Part shown: positions 1 through 7,787 of the stretch, in pieces
Layout of the letters: each line of letters opens with the position of its first letter
Position numbering within the stretch: position 1 is the first letter of the stretch
NCBI GenBank assembly: GCA_034096865.1
Contig: JAWQFJ010008629.1
Span: 2,501-12,500, forward strand
Direction: 5' to 3'
Origin: Theodoxus fluviatilis
Taxonomy: Eukaryota; Mollusca; Gastropoda; Cycloneritida; Neritidae
DNA length: 10,000 nt
Position numbers and translations under genes: made by a program
Notes under the pieces: model-generated
Database searches by the model: none
The model's input: the letters and a program-made list of their open reading frames with translations, nothing else
Told to the model about the DNA's origin: nothing

Positions 1-94
1 GAGTGTGAATGACACACCTTCAACAAGTAGATTGTGTTCCACCTGTCTGGCAGGTCTGACCTGTGACCACGTGCATGCACTGTTTGGATATACT

Positions 95-320
95 CATCGT
101 ATGTACATGTATGCACTGTATGTACATGTGTGCACTGAATGTACATGTATGCACTGTTTGGATGTATGCACATGTACATGTATGCACTGAATGTACATGT
201 ATCCACTAGTTGGATGTATGCACTCTATGTATATGTGTGCACTGTATGTACATGTATGCACTGTTTGGATACACTCATTGTATTTACATGAGTGCACTGC
301 ATGTACATGTATGCACCCTT
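95..320 (+). repeat. 19-bp TGTACATGTATGCA minisatellite (left copy)
   Basis: Imperfect tandem units read ATGTACATGTATGCACTGT, with clean 19-bp spacing at 101, 120 and 139. Variant blocks containing TTTGGATGTATGCAC or TTTGGATACACTCAT are interspersed. The unit is rich in self-complementary words such as ATGTACAT and TGTACA. The 19-bp period is not a multiple of three, so the Cys/Met/His-rich open frames that cross it are by-products, not proteins. Confidence 0.85.
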
Positions 321-364
321 TGCATGATCTTTTTTTCACTCCATCATTGGGCCTGTTGTTTCAG

Positions 365-508
365 ATAAGGCAAATGAATGCCATTCAATCCACACTTTAT
401 CAGCAGAAAATGGTGAGGCCTATTGAAATAACTTTTCCCCCAATGGGAAGTGTTAATCATTACAAAGGAACTGTTAGTTCAATGGTTGGTTTCAGTAATC
501 AATTCAAG
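365..508 (+). CDS. Possible internal exon of an unidentified gene (left copy)
   Basis: A strong acceptor-like sequence (GGGCCTGTTGTTTCAG, ending at 364) is followed by 144 nt open only in the frame beginning ATA AGG CAA. It ends before a possible donor, AAG|GTATTT, at 509. The 48-residue translation begins IRQMNAIQSTLYQQKM and contains FPPMGSVNHYKG. The other two frames hit stops. A second possible donor, ATG|GTGAGG at 411, would make the exon much shorter. I do not recognise the peptide and no neighbouring exon is evident, so it may be a chance open stretch. The frame continues to a stop at 553 if unspliced. Confidence 0.3.
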
Positions 509-553
509 GTATTTGTGGAGAATGTAGAATTAACATTTTCATGTTCCTTCTGA

Positions 554-2113
554 GACATATAGTATACATGTACTGAAGAAAAGGCTGCCTTTAATCACAG
601 GAACAGCGCTCTCGTGACAGTCTTCACAGAACAACTTGAAATATTATCGCAACTGCTCAGCCAGTGGAGTTCACTTCATCATTCATGTGTGTGCAATGAT
701 GCGTGTGTCTGCATGGCATCGCCATCAAGTGTGCTTGCCCAAGAAAGGCATAATGATAAACAAGGCTTCAGTCAAAAATGGATTGTCACGGCGATTCCTT
801 TGATTTCTTGACGTTTTAACTTCGACTTTCTCTTGAGTAAGAACATGGTTGTCGTATTTTAGTTCGCTGCCTTAGACCAAGGAGGCAGAATAGGCTTTCG
901 TTCCTGTGGAAAACTCAGCCAAATAGAAGCTCTCGAGACTAATAGAGTCGTCACCCACGTCAACGGAGGGCACGAATTGGAACGCTAATGTCAAGGTCTT
1001 TATTAAGAGGTACAAGGTCGCGATCGGTGGTATATAGAGCGAGGAGATGTGATATTTCCCAGGAAATTTCAAGCACACAACGCGAAACATCTCGGGTGTG
1101 AGTTACTTCACCGTCGCATGCAGAGTGCGGAGGCTAGTAGAGCCTGGGAAAAGCTTTTCCTCCACAGAAAGAGCGATTTCAGAGCCTCAAAGTGGGGCAC
1201 GGGATATGCAGCTGACGTTCCCAGAAAAGAGAAGGAAGTTGAGGGCTCGAGTGTGAAGGCCATCCGACACACGCACATGGCAATGTTTGAAAACAACAAA
1301 CACATCGCATCAATTGTAACGTTTCACTCGCACACAGAAGAAACATAGAATACACAAATACGTACTGTGGGTTTATCGTGGTCGAAATATCCGTGCGTCG
1401 ATGAATCGAAACAAGTGATCGTATCGAAGGTATTGAAATTTTATCATTCCGAAAGAAACCTCTGGCCATGACCTTGTACCGCAGATGCGTCCTTCACAGA
1501 CCGCGCCTTCTTGATCCTAAGGTATCTGAATGACGCTTAGGTTATTTGCACATCCACAATAGTACTAAAATCGATTAAAATATGGAAAATTTCACTCTCA
1601 AATATGGCGTCATATGTTAAAATGGTGTCGTATGAGTGAGTTGATAGATATTATGGGCTTTTCTTACCCTAGAAGTCCGCGAAGCATTCAGGGGAGGTAA
1701 TACTAATAGCGACAAACACGTAACGAACAAGTTGCTTTAAAAAAGTATAACTTTTTCAGGTGCGTTGACACATAACAGAAACTGTATAATAATTGAATGT
1801 TATGTCATGTGTTGAATAGATTTACAATATGGATGACAAATATGCAAGAAACATTTTTTGGTTTGTTTTTTCTAGGGCTGGTCACGTGTTGTGTATCAAG
1901 GGAAGTAACTCATAGGAAAGATGCTGAATGGCGAACTGCGTTTTCGGCCCTTGAACAGCACGTGAGAAGAGCAGTTGTTGCCTTTGTTTGCTACAAATTT
2001 CCCGCCATGACATCGAATGAATGTGAGTTGAAATTATATGGATATTTCTTTTAAAGTATTCTTGAAAGCACATAATAACCTTTATTTTTTTTTAAACAAT
2101 AAAAGAGACTTAC
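554..2113. other. Intergenic or intronic sequence without a recognisable gene (left)
   Basis: I find no convincing gene here. Open frames of 60-100 codons occur on both strands but overlap each other, have no recognisable motifs and lack plausible splice borders. Notable words are two CACGTG E-boxes (1883-1888, 1959-1964) and an E2F-like TTTCCCGCC (1998-2006). AAGGGAAGTAACTC near 1900 and GGGGAGGTAATACT near 1692 resemble each other, and I associate such words with molluscan dispersed repeats. Composition is more balanced than in the inner AT-rich part. Confidence 0.5.
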
Positions 2114-2234
2114 CTGAAGAAGACATGATTGATAGCGTGGAATCAAAGTTTTTCAAATGTTTATCGATCATAATCGGCACCCTGTGGCTGTGCCAGTTCA
2201 ATGCTGCCGTGCGATATTGGAATTGATGTATCAT
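2114..2234 (-). CDS. Possible small exon with a consensus donor (left copy)
   Basis: On the minus strand an acceptor-like AAAAATGCAG is followed directly by ATG and 40 open codons (MIHQFQYRTAALNWHSHR at the start, SIMSSSG at the end). The exon then meets the textbook donor TCAG|GTAAGT. The polypyrimidine tract before the acceptor is poor. I do not recognise the protein. The Penelope-like insertion lies about 13 bp upstream of the acceptor, which could have damaged splicing if this is a real exon. It may be a chance open frame. Confidence 0.3.
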
Positions 2235-2247
2235 CTGCATTTTTCAC

Positions 2248-2262
2248 AAAACATAACATTTA
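2248..2262. repeat. Target-site duplication, Penelope-like element (left arm, 3' side)
   Basis: Exact 15-bp partner of 3001-3015. It lies between the candidate exon border and the retroelement tail. Confidence 0.75.
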
Positions 2263-2305
2263 CTATCAATAAGAAACAAACACGACAAACACCAAAATCA
2301 AAGTC

Positions 2306-2329
2306 TTTCGGGCACACGCCCTTCTTCAG
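2306..2329 (-). ncRNA. Hammerhead-like core motif in the Penelope-like tail (left copy)
   Basis: The minus strand reads CTGAAGA, A, GGGC-GTGT-GCCC hairpin, GAAA. That order resembles the hammerhead core CUGANGA - helix II - GAAA, and hammerhead motifs are known in Penelope-like elements. There is an extra A before helix II, and I found no matching helix I or III with a UH cleavage site. It is probably a degenerate or non-catalytic relic. Confidence 0.25.
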
Positions 2330-2409
2330 TGAACGTTACAGACAAACATAAATGATGCAACACGTGACGTAAAAAAACTTTAGAATGACATGACGTAGTC
2401 GAAGGCACT

Positions 2410-2757
<348 letters not shown>

Positions 2758-2991
2758 TCAGTCTAACACATTCAGTCCTTCAGGGTAGTTGGTGCGCAAC
2801 TTGAAGCGCCAGAACTTCTCTCTCCGCTTTCGGATGTTAGCATCGTCCACATGTATCTTCTCGATAATGGTCACTCTCATGTGGGATAGGCAATGCCCAG
2901 GGGACCTGAAGTGCTTAGCCACTAGGGTGTCTATGTCATTGCGGATGGCGTGCGTGTGTCCGTAAAACCTTCTACGGATTGTCTGGCCAGT
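2758..2991 (-). pseudogene. GIY-YIG endonuclease C-terminal fragment of a Penelope-like element (left copy)
   Basis: The 77-codon frame starts TGQTIRRRFYGHTHAIRND and continues with VAKHFRSPGH, MRVTIIEKI and REKFWRFKLRTNYPEGLN, then a TGA stop. This matches the pattern of Penelope-like GIY-YIG domains: G-T-RRRF-GH helix, VA-HF-SPGH, then the E-(F/Y)W---L-T--P-GLN end. The helix Arg and the Glu of the last motif, usually catalytic, remain. The upstream GIY and YIG tyrosines and the whole reverse transcriptase are missing, and an in-frame TAG stands directly upstream. It has no start codon, so it is a broken fragment and not a gene. Confidence 0.8.
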
Positions 2992-3000
2992 CTAAAACAT

Positions 3001-3015
3001 AAAACATAACATTTA
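3001..3015. repeat. Target-site duplication, Penelope-like element (left arm, 5' side)
   Basis: AAAACATAACATTTA is identical to 2248-2262 at the other end of the insertion. Bases immediately outside and inside the 15-mer differ, so it is a discrete direct repeat and not part of a longer homology. Confidence 0.75.
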
Positions 3016-3528
3016 ATAAGCAGGTATCATAAAGGATTGCTTGTTGGAATTTTGACAATGACGTGGATTGAAATTGACTCTTTACATATGGGGTTTTCTA
3101 GGACCAGAAGGAGAAGCGAACACGGAAGTGCCCACTGCCCCTGTCAAATTATTCAATTTAAAGTTTACAGTGTAGTATGGTGCATATGATTGTGCCAACA
3201 CACAAAATAGTATAGTGTGGCATATCATTGCAAAGGAAAATAAATGCCCAACAAGTTAAAAGACAGCAATCTTTTAAGTAGAAATATTGAACTTTGAGAA
3301 AGAATGATTGAAATTAATAATTTGCCACAAAAACCAATAAAGCTTGACATGTTTTGAACTTATTAACTATAATTTGTATAAATAAGGAGAACAAAAAGAA
3401 AACTGGGGTTATGGTAACGTTACAACACACACAAAGGTAGGTAAATCAGTCTTTTATTTATTTATTTTAAAAAAAAGGCCAGATTGAACATAAATCAAAA
3501 TGAATCTTTTGCTGAAAACACTTATATA
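3016..3528. other. AT-rich intron-like sequence without genes (left)
   Basis: About 0.5 kb of AT-rich sequence with no long open frame and no recognisable element. It contains the palindrome GTAACGTTAC near 3414 and A/T runs. It probably represents the host sequence into which both the Penelope-like and the HINE-like elements inserted. Confidence 0.6.
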
Positions 3529-3535
3529 TTTTTTA

Positions 3536-4397
3536 ACTCACATGCGAAGCAAAAGTGAGTCTATGTACTAAGCCGTGTCGTCCGTCCGTCCGTCCGTCCG
3601 TCCGGGCGTCCGTCCGTCCGGGCGTAAAAAACTTAAACGTTGGATTTTTCTCGGAGACTATTAAGTCTATCAACACCAAATGTGGCATGATGGTGTATGA
3701 TGACAAGGCCTCAAAAAACATACATAGTGACTTGACCTTGCTTCAAGGTCAAGGTCACAGGAGCCATAAATGTGGTCTCAAAAACAGTCATTTTTCACAT
3801 TTTCCCAATTTTCTCCCACGTTATTGAGAATGGCGACCTTAGCTACAAGTGGTATATAGGTCAAAGCAAGCCCTATCTTTTGATACCAGTTTGGTTGACC
3901 TTGCTTCAAGGTCAAGGTCACAGGAGCTCTTCAAAGTTGGATTGTATACATATTTTGAAGTGACCTTGACCCTGAACTATGGAAGATAACTGTTTCAAAC
4001 TTAATAATTATGTGGGGCACATGTTATACTTTCATCATGAGACACATTTGGTCACATATCATCAAGGTCAAGGTCACTTTGACCCTTATGAAATGTGACC
4101 AAAATGGGGTAGTGAACCACTAAAAGTGACTATATCTCATGGTAGAAAATGCCAATAAGCACCATTGTGCTTCCTATGTCTTGAATTAACAGCTTTGTGT
4201 TGCATGACCTTGGATGACCTTGACCTTGGGTCAAGGTCACATGTATTTTGGTAGGAAAAATGTGTAAAGCATTTCTTTGTGTATGATGTCATTGGTAGGT
4301 TTAGTTGTTTGACCTTGACCTTGAAGGTCACCTGAAGGTCAAGGTCATATAAAGGTCAAGGTCAAGCATGTGAGTCGTATGGGCTTTGCCCTTCTTG
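3536..4397 (+). mobile_element. Complete DINE-1/HINE-like non-autonomous element (left copy)
   Basis: The 862-bp element starts ACTCACATGCGAAGC. A (GTCC)n tract follows at 3577-3624, then a body with many AAGGTCA/TGACCTT words. It closes with GCATGTGAGTC (an inverted copy of the start, set in from the end), a hairpin GGGC-TTT-GCCC, and the end TTCTTG. Offset subterminal inverted repeats, a GTCY-type microsatellite and a short 3' hairpin are the hallmarks of DINE-1/HINE elements mobilised by Helentrons, and bivalve 'pearl' elements are compared with them. TTTTTTA flanks both sides (3529-3535, 4398-4404), so insertion was in a T-run. It has no coding capacity. The class is inferred from structure alone. 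Confidence 0.55.
3577..3624 (+). repeat. (GTCC)n tract inside the HINE-like element (left)
   Basis: GTCC units in two blocks, each closed by GGGCG. A tetranucleotide tract of GTCY type close to one end is typical of DINE-1-like elements. The second element copy near 4605-4630 has a shorter tract. Confidence 0.85.
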
Positions 4398-4404
4398 TTT
4401 TTTA

Positions 4405-4566
4405 AAGTGGATTCCCCAGGTGCTCATAGAACAGGGAAGATGGGACAGTGCACAGTTCGTCAATGACCATAAATTTCTTCCTTTTTTATTTTTGCATGAT
4501 TGAAAAAATTATATGGTGGGCCAAAAAAAAGGGTTGGTCAGGTTACAGTAACAGCAACTATTTTTG
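4405..4566. other. Spacer between the two HINE-like elements (left)
   Basis: About 160 bp of unremarkable sequence with A/T runs and no open frame of note. It is probably the original host sequence between two insertions. Its mirror is at 5335-5496. Confidence 0.6.
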
Positions 4567-4975
4567 ACTCACATGCGAAGCAAAAGTGAGTCTATGTACT
4601 CACCCGTGTCGTCCGTCCGTCCATCCGGGCGTAAAAAACTTAAACGTTGGATTTTTCTCGGAGACTATTAAGTCTATCAACACCCAATTTGGCATGATGG
4701 TGTATGATGACAAGGCCTCAAAAACATACATAGTGACTTGACCTTGCTTCAAGGTCAAGGTCGGCAGGAGCCATCAATGTTGTCTAAAAAACAGCCATTT
4801 TTCACATGTTCCCAATTTTCTCCCACGTTATTGAGAATGGCGACCTTAGCTACAAGTGGTATATAGGTCAAAGCAAGCCCTATCTTTTGATACCAGTTTG
4901 GTTGACCTTGCCTTCAAGGTCAAGGTCACAGGAAGCTCTTCAAAGGTAGTGGATTGTATACATATTTTGAAAGTG
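4567..4975 (+). mobile_element. Second HINE-like element, truncated at the palindrome turn-around (left half)
   Basis: Starts ACTCACATGCGAAGC after ATTTTTG and follows the complete copy through its first ~425 bp. At the point equal to 3961-3971 it stops and turns into its own reverse complement. It has lost the second half, including the 3' hairpin end. Compared with both the complete copy and the mirrored half it carries extra bases near 4763 and 4911 and substitutions at 4775 and 4808. Confidence 0.75.
4928..4975. other. Spacer / turn-around point of the giant palindrome
   Basis: These 48 nt separate the last paired bases of the two arms (4927 and 4976). The spacer is not foreign: it is the continuation of the repeat element as seen at 3920-3961 in the complete copy, but with six extra bases. 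Examples are GGAAGCTC for GGAGCTC and GAAAGTGG for GAAGTG. On both sides the arms end in the element's own motif, GGTCAAGGTC facing GACCTTGACC. The turn-around therefore lies on a short inverted repeat already present in the element. Confidence 0.9.
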
Positions 4976-5334
4976 GACCTTGACCTTGAAGCAAGGTCAA
5001 CCAAACTGGTATCAAAAGATAGGGCTTGCTTTGACCTATATACCACTTGTAGCTAAGGTCGCCATTCTCAATAACGTGGGAGAAAATTGGGAAAATGTGA
5101 AAAATGGCTGTTTTTTAGACAACATTTATGGCTCCTGCGACCTTGACCTTGAAGCAAGGTCAAGTCACTATGTATGTTTTTGAGGCCTTGTCATCATACA
5201 CCATCATGCCAAATTGGGTGTTGATAGACTTAATAGTCTCCGAGAAAAATCCAACGTTTAAGTTTTTTACGCCCGGATGGACGGACGGACGACACGGGTG
5301 AGTACATAGACTCACTTTTGCTTCGCATGTGAGT
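4928..5334 (-). mobile_element. Second HINE-like element, mirrored half
   Basis: The reverse-complement half of the interrupted element. Where the left half deviates, this half agrees with the complete copy: CATAAATG, CATTTTCCC and TTGCTTC when read on the minus strand. The two halves share the 48-nt spacer. Confidence 0.75.
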
Positions 5335-5496
5335 CAAAAATAGTTGCTGTTACTGTAACCTGACCAACCCTTTTTTTTGGCCCACCATATAATTTTTTCA
5401 ATCATGCAAAAATAAAAAAGGAAGAAATTTATGGTCATTGACGAACTGTGCACTGTCCCATCTTCCCTGTTCTATGAGCACCTGGGGAATCCACTT
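5335..5496. other. Spacer between the two HINE-like elements (right)
   Basis: Mirror of 4405-4566. No feature recognised. Confidence 0.6.
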
Positions 5497-5502
5497 TAAA
5501 AA

Positions 5503-6364
5503 CAAGAAGGGCAAAGCCCATACGACTCACATGCTTGACCTTGACCTTTATATGACCTTGACCTTCAGGTGACCTTCAAGGTCAAGGTCAAACAACTAAA
5601 CCTACCAATGACATCATACACAAAGAAATGCTTTACACATTTTTCCTACCAAAATACATGTGACCTTGACCCAAGGTCAAGGTCATCCAAGGTCATGCAA
5701 CACAAAGCTGTTAATTCAAGACATAGGAAGCACAATGGTGCTTATTGGCATTTTCTACCATGAGATATAGTCACTTTTAGTGGTTCACTACCCCATTTTG
5801 GTCACATTTCATAAGGGTCAAAGTGACCTTGACCTTGATGATATGTGACCAAATGTGTCTCATGATGAAAGTATAACATGTGCCCCACATAATTATTAAG
5901 TTTGAAACAGTTATCTTCCATAGTTCAGGGTCAAGGTCACTTCAAAATATGTATACAATCCAACTTTGAAGAGCTCCTGTGACCTTGACCTTGAAGCAAG
6001 GTCAACCAAACTGGTATCAAAAGATAGGGCTTGCTTTGACCTATATACCACTTGTAGCTAAGGTCGCCATTCTCAATAACGTGGGAGAAAATTGGGAAAA
6101 TGTGAAAAATGACTGTTTTTGAGACCACATTTATGGCTCCTGTGACCTTGACCTTGAAGCAAGGTCAAGTCACTATGTATGTTTTTTGAGGCCTTGTCAT
6201 CATACACCATCATGCCACATTTGGTGTTGATAGACTTAATAGTCTCCGAGAAAAATCCAACGTTTAAGTTTTTTACGCCCGGACGGACGGACGCCCGGAC
6301 GGACGGACGGACGGACGGACGACACGGCTTAGTACATAGACTCACTTTTGCTTCGCATGTGAGT
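5503..6364 (-). mobile_element. Complete DINE-1/HINE-like non-autonomous element (right copy)
   Basis: Reverse-strand copy of 3536-4397. I saw no length difference within the element itself (coordinate sum constant at 9900). The flanking T-run at the 3' side is one base shorter than in the left arm. The short open frames inside it are chance products of a non-coding repeat. Confidence 0.55.
6276..6323 (-). repeat. (GTCC)n tract inside the HINE-like element (right)
   Basis: Mirror of 3577-3624, read as GGAC units on the plus strand, with the same block structure. Confidence 0.85.
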
Positions 6365-6371
6365 TAAAAAA

Positions 6372-6884
6372 TATATAAGTGTTTTCAGCAAAAGATTCAT
6401 TTTGATTTATGTTCAATCTGGCCTTTTTTTTAAAATAAATAAATAAAAGACTGATTTACCTACCTTTGTGTGTGTTGTAACGTTACCATAACCCCAGTTT
6501 TCTTTTTGTTCTCCTTATTTATACAAATTATAGTTAATAAGTTCAAAACATGTCAAGCTTTATTGGTTTTTGTGGCAAATTATTAATTTCAATCATTCTT
6601 TCTCAAAGTTCAATATTTCTACTTAAAAGATTGCTGTCTTTTAACTTGTTGGGCATTTATTTTCCTTTGCAATGATATGCCACACTATACTATTTTGTGT
6701 GTTGGCACAATCATATGCACCATACTACACTGTAAACTTTAAATTGAATAATTTGACAGGGGCAGTGGGCACTTCCGTGTTCGCTTCTCCTTCTGGTCCT
6801 AGAAAACCCCATATGTAAAGAGTCAATTTCAATCCACGTCATTGTCAAAATTCCAACAAGCAATCCTTTATGATACCTGCTTAT
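6372..6884. other. AT-rich intron-like sequence without genes (right)
   Basis: Mirror of 3016-3528. The stretch AAAATAAATAAATAAAAG near 6433 contains AATAAA words, but nothing upstream suggests a transcript end. Confidence 0.6.
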
Positions 6885-6899
6885 TAAATGTTATGTTTT
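6885..6899. repeat. Target-site duplication, Penelope-like element (right arm, 5' side)
   Basis: TAAATGTTATGTTTT, identical to 7636-7650. The next base is A here and G at the other copy, and the preceding base is T versus G. This defines a 15-bp duplication. Confidence 0.75.
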
Positions 6900-6908
6900 A
6901 TGTTTTAG

Positions 6909-7142
6909 ACTGGCCAGACAATCCGTAGAAGGTTTTACGGACACACGCACGCCATCCGCAATGACATAGACACCCTAGTGGCTAAGCACTTCAGGTCCCC
7001 TGGGCATTGCCTATCCCACATGAGAGTGACCATTATCGAGAAGATACATGTGGACGATGCTAACATCCGAAAGCGGAGAGAGAAGTTCTGGCGCTTCAAG
7101 TTGCGCACCAACTACCCTGAAGGACTGAATGTGTTAGACTGA
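6909..7142 (+). pseudogene. GIY-YIG endonuclease C-terminal fragment of a Penelope-like element (right copy)
   Basis: Plus-strand copy of the same 77-residue fragment, with no difference noticed from the left copy. The frame opens right after TTTTAG, an in-frame stop that also looks like a splice acceptor. The nearby 15-bp target duplication makes a 5' truncation junction the simpler reading. The stop TGA (7140-7142) runs straight into the GA tract. An intact frame in a dead fragment suggests fairly recent insertion, or short length and luck. Confidence 0.8.
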
Positions 7143-7488
<346 letters not shown>

Positions 7489-7568
7489 AGTGCCTTCGAC
7501 TACGTCATGTCATTCTAAAGTTTTTTTACGTCACGTGTTGCATCATTTATGTTTGTCTGTAACGTTCA

Positions 7569-7592
7569 CTGAAGAAGGGCGTGTGCCCGAAA
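7569..7592 (+). ncRNA. Hammerhead-like core motif in the Penelope-like tail (right copy)
   Basis: Plus-strand copy: CTGAAGA at 7569-7575, a four-pair stem GGGC/GCCC with GTGT loop at 7577-7588, and GAAA at 7589-7592. It lies about 45 nt from the retroelement 3' end. The hairpin is clear; ribozyme function is not supported. Confidence 0.25.
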
Positions 7593-7635
7593 GACTTTGA
7601 TTTTGGTGTTTGTCGTGTTTGTTTCTTATTGATAG

Positions 7636-7650
7636 TAAATGTTATGTTTT
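7636..7650. repeat. Target-site duplication, Penelope-like element (right arm, 3' side)
   Basis: Exact partner of 6885-6899. The empty site would read TAAATGTTATGTTTT followed by GTGAAAAATGCAG, placing the insertion just upstream of a candidate splice acceptor. Confidence 0.75.
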
Positions 7651-7663
7651 GTGAAAAATGCAG

Positions 7664-7784
7664 ATGATACATCAATTCCAATATCGCACGGCAGCATTGA
7701 ACTGGCACAGCCACAGGGTGCCGATTATGATCGATAAACATTTGAAAAACTTTGATTCCACGCTATCAATCATGTCTTCTTCAG
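7664..7784 (+). CDS. Possible small exon with a consensus donor (right copy)
   Basis: Plus-strand mirror of 2114-2234. ATG at 7664 follows a CAG, the frame stays open for 40 codons, and CAG|GTAAGT falls at 7782-7790. Read without splicing, the frame ends within about a dozen codons in an A-rich run. The exon is 121 nt, so it would end in phase 1. The function is unknown. Confidence 0.3.
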
Positions 7785-7787
7785 GTA

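Noticed and set aside
5..339. Cys/Met/His-rich frames on both strands at the outer edge.
   Set aside because: They are translations of the 19-bp minisatellite, whose period shifts the frame. There is no independent support for a secreted peptide or metallothionein.
3533..3963. Several 60-90 codon frames in the HINE-like element, some Pro/Ser/Arg-rich.
   Set aside because: The Arg/Pro/Ser runs come from (GTCC)n, and the rest from AAGGTCA words. The frames overlap on both strands and are not shared intact by the second element copy.
3732..4370. Regularly recurring AAGGTCA words resembling a spaced repeat array such as CRISPR.
   Set aside because: The words are short, irregularly spaced, in both orientations and inside a dispersed eukaryotic element. 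No constant-length spacers or cas genes are present.
4846..5056. Open frames of 66 codons on both strands with nearly the same start and end residues.
   Set aside because: They arise because palindromic DNA reads the same on both strands. The sequence is the inside of a non-coding repeat element.
6900..6909. TTTATGTTTTAG as a genuine splice acceptor for the GIY-YIG fragment.
   Set aside because: The 15-bp target duplication ends at 6899, so this is more simply the 5' truncation junction. The acceptor look probably comes from T-rich target sequence, though accidental use cannot be excluded.
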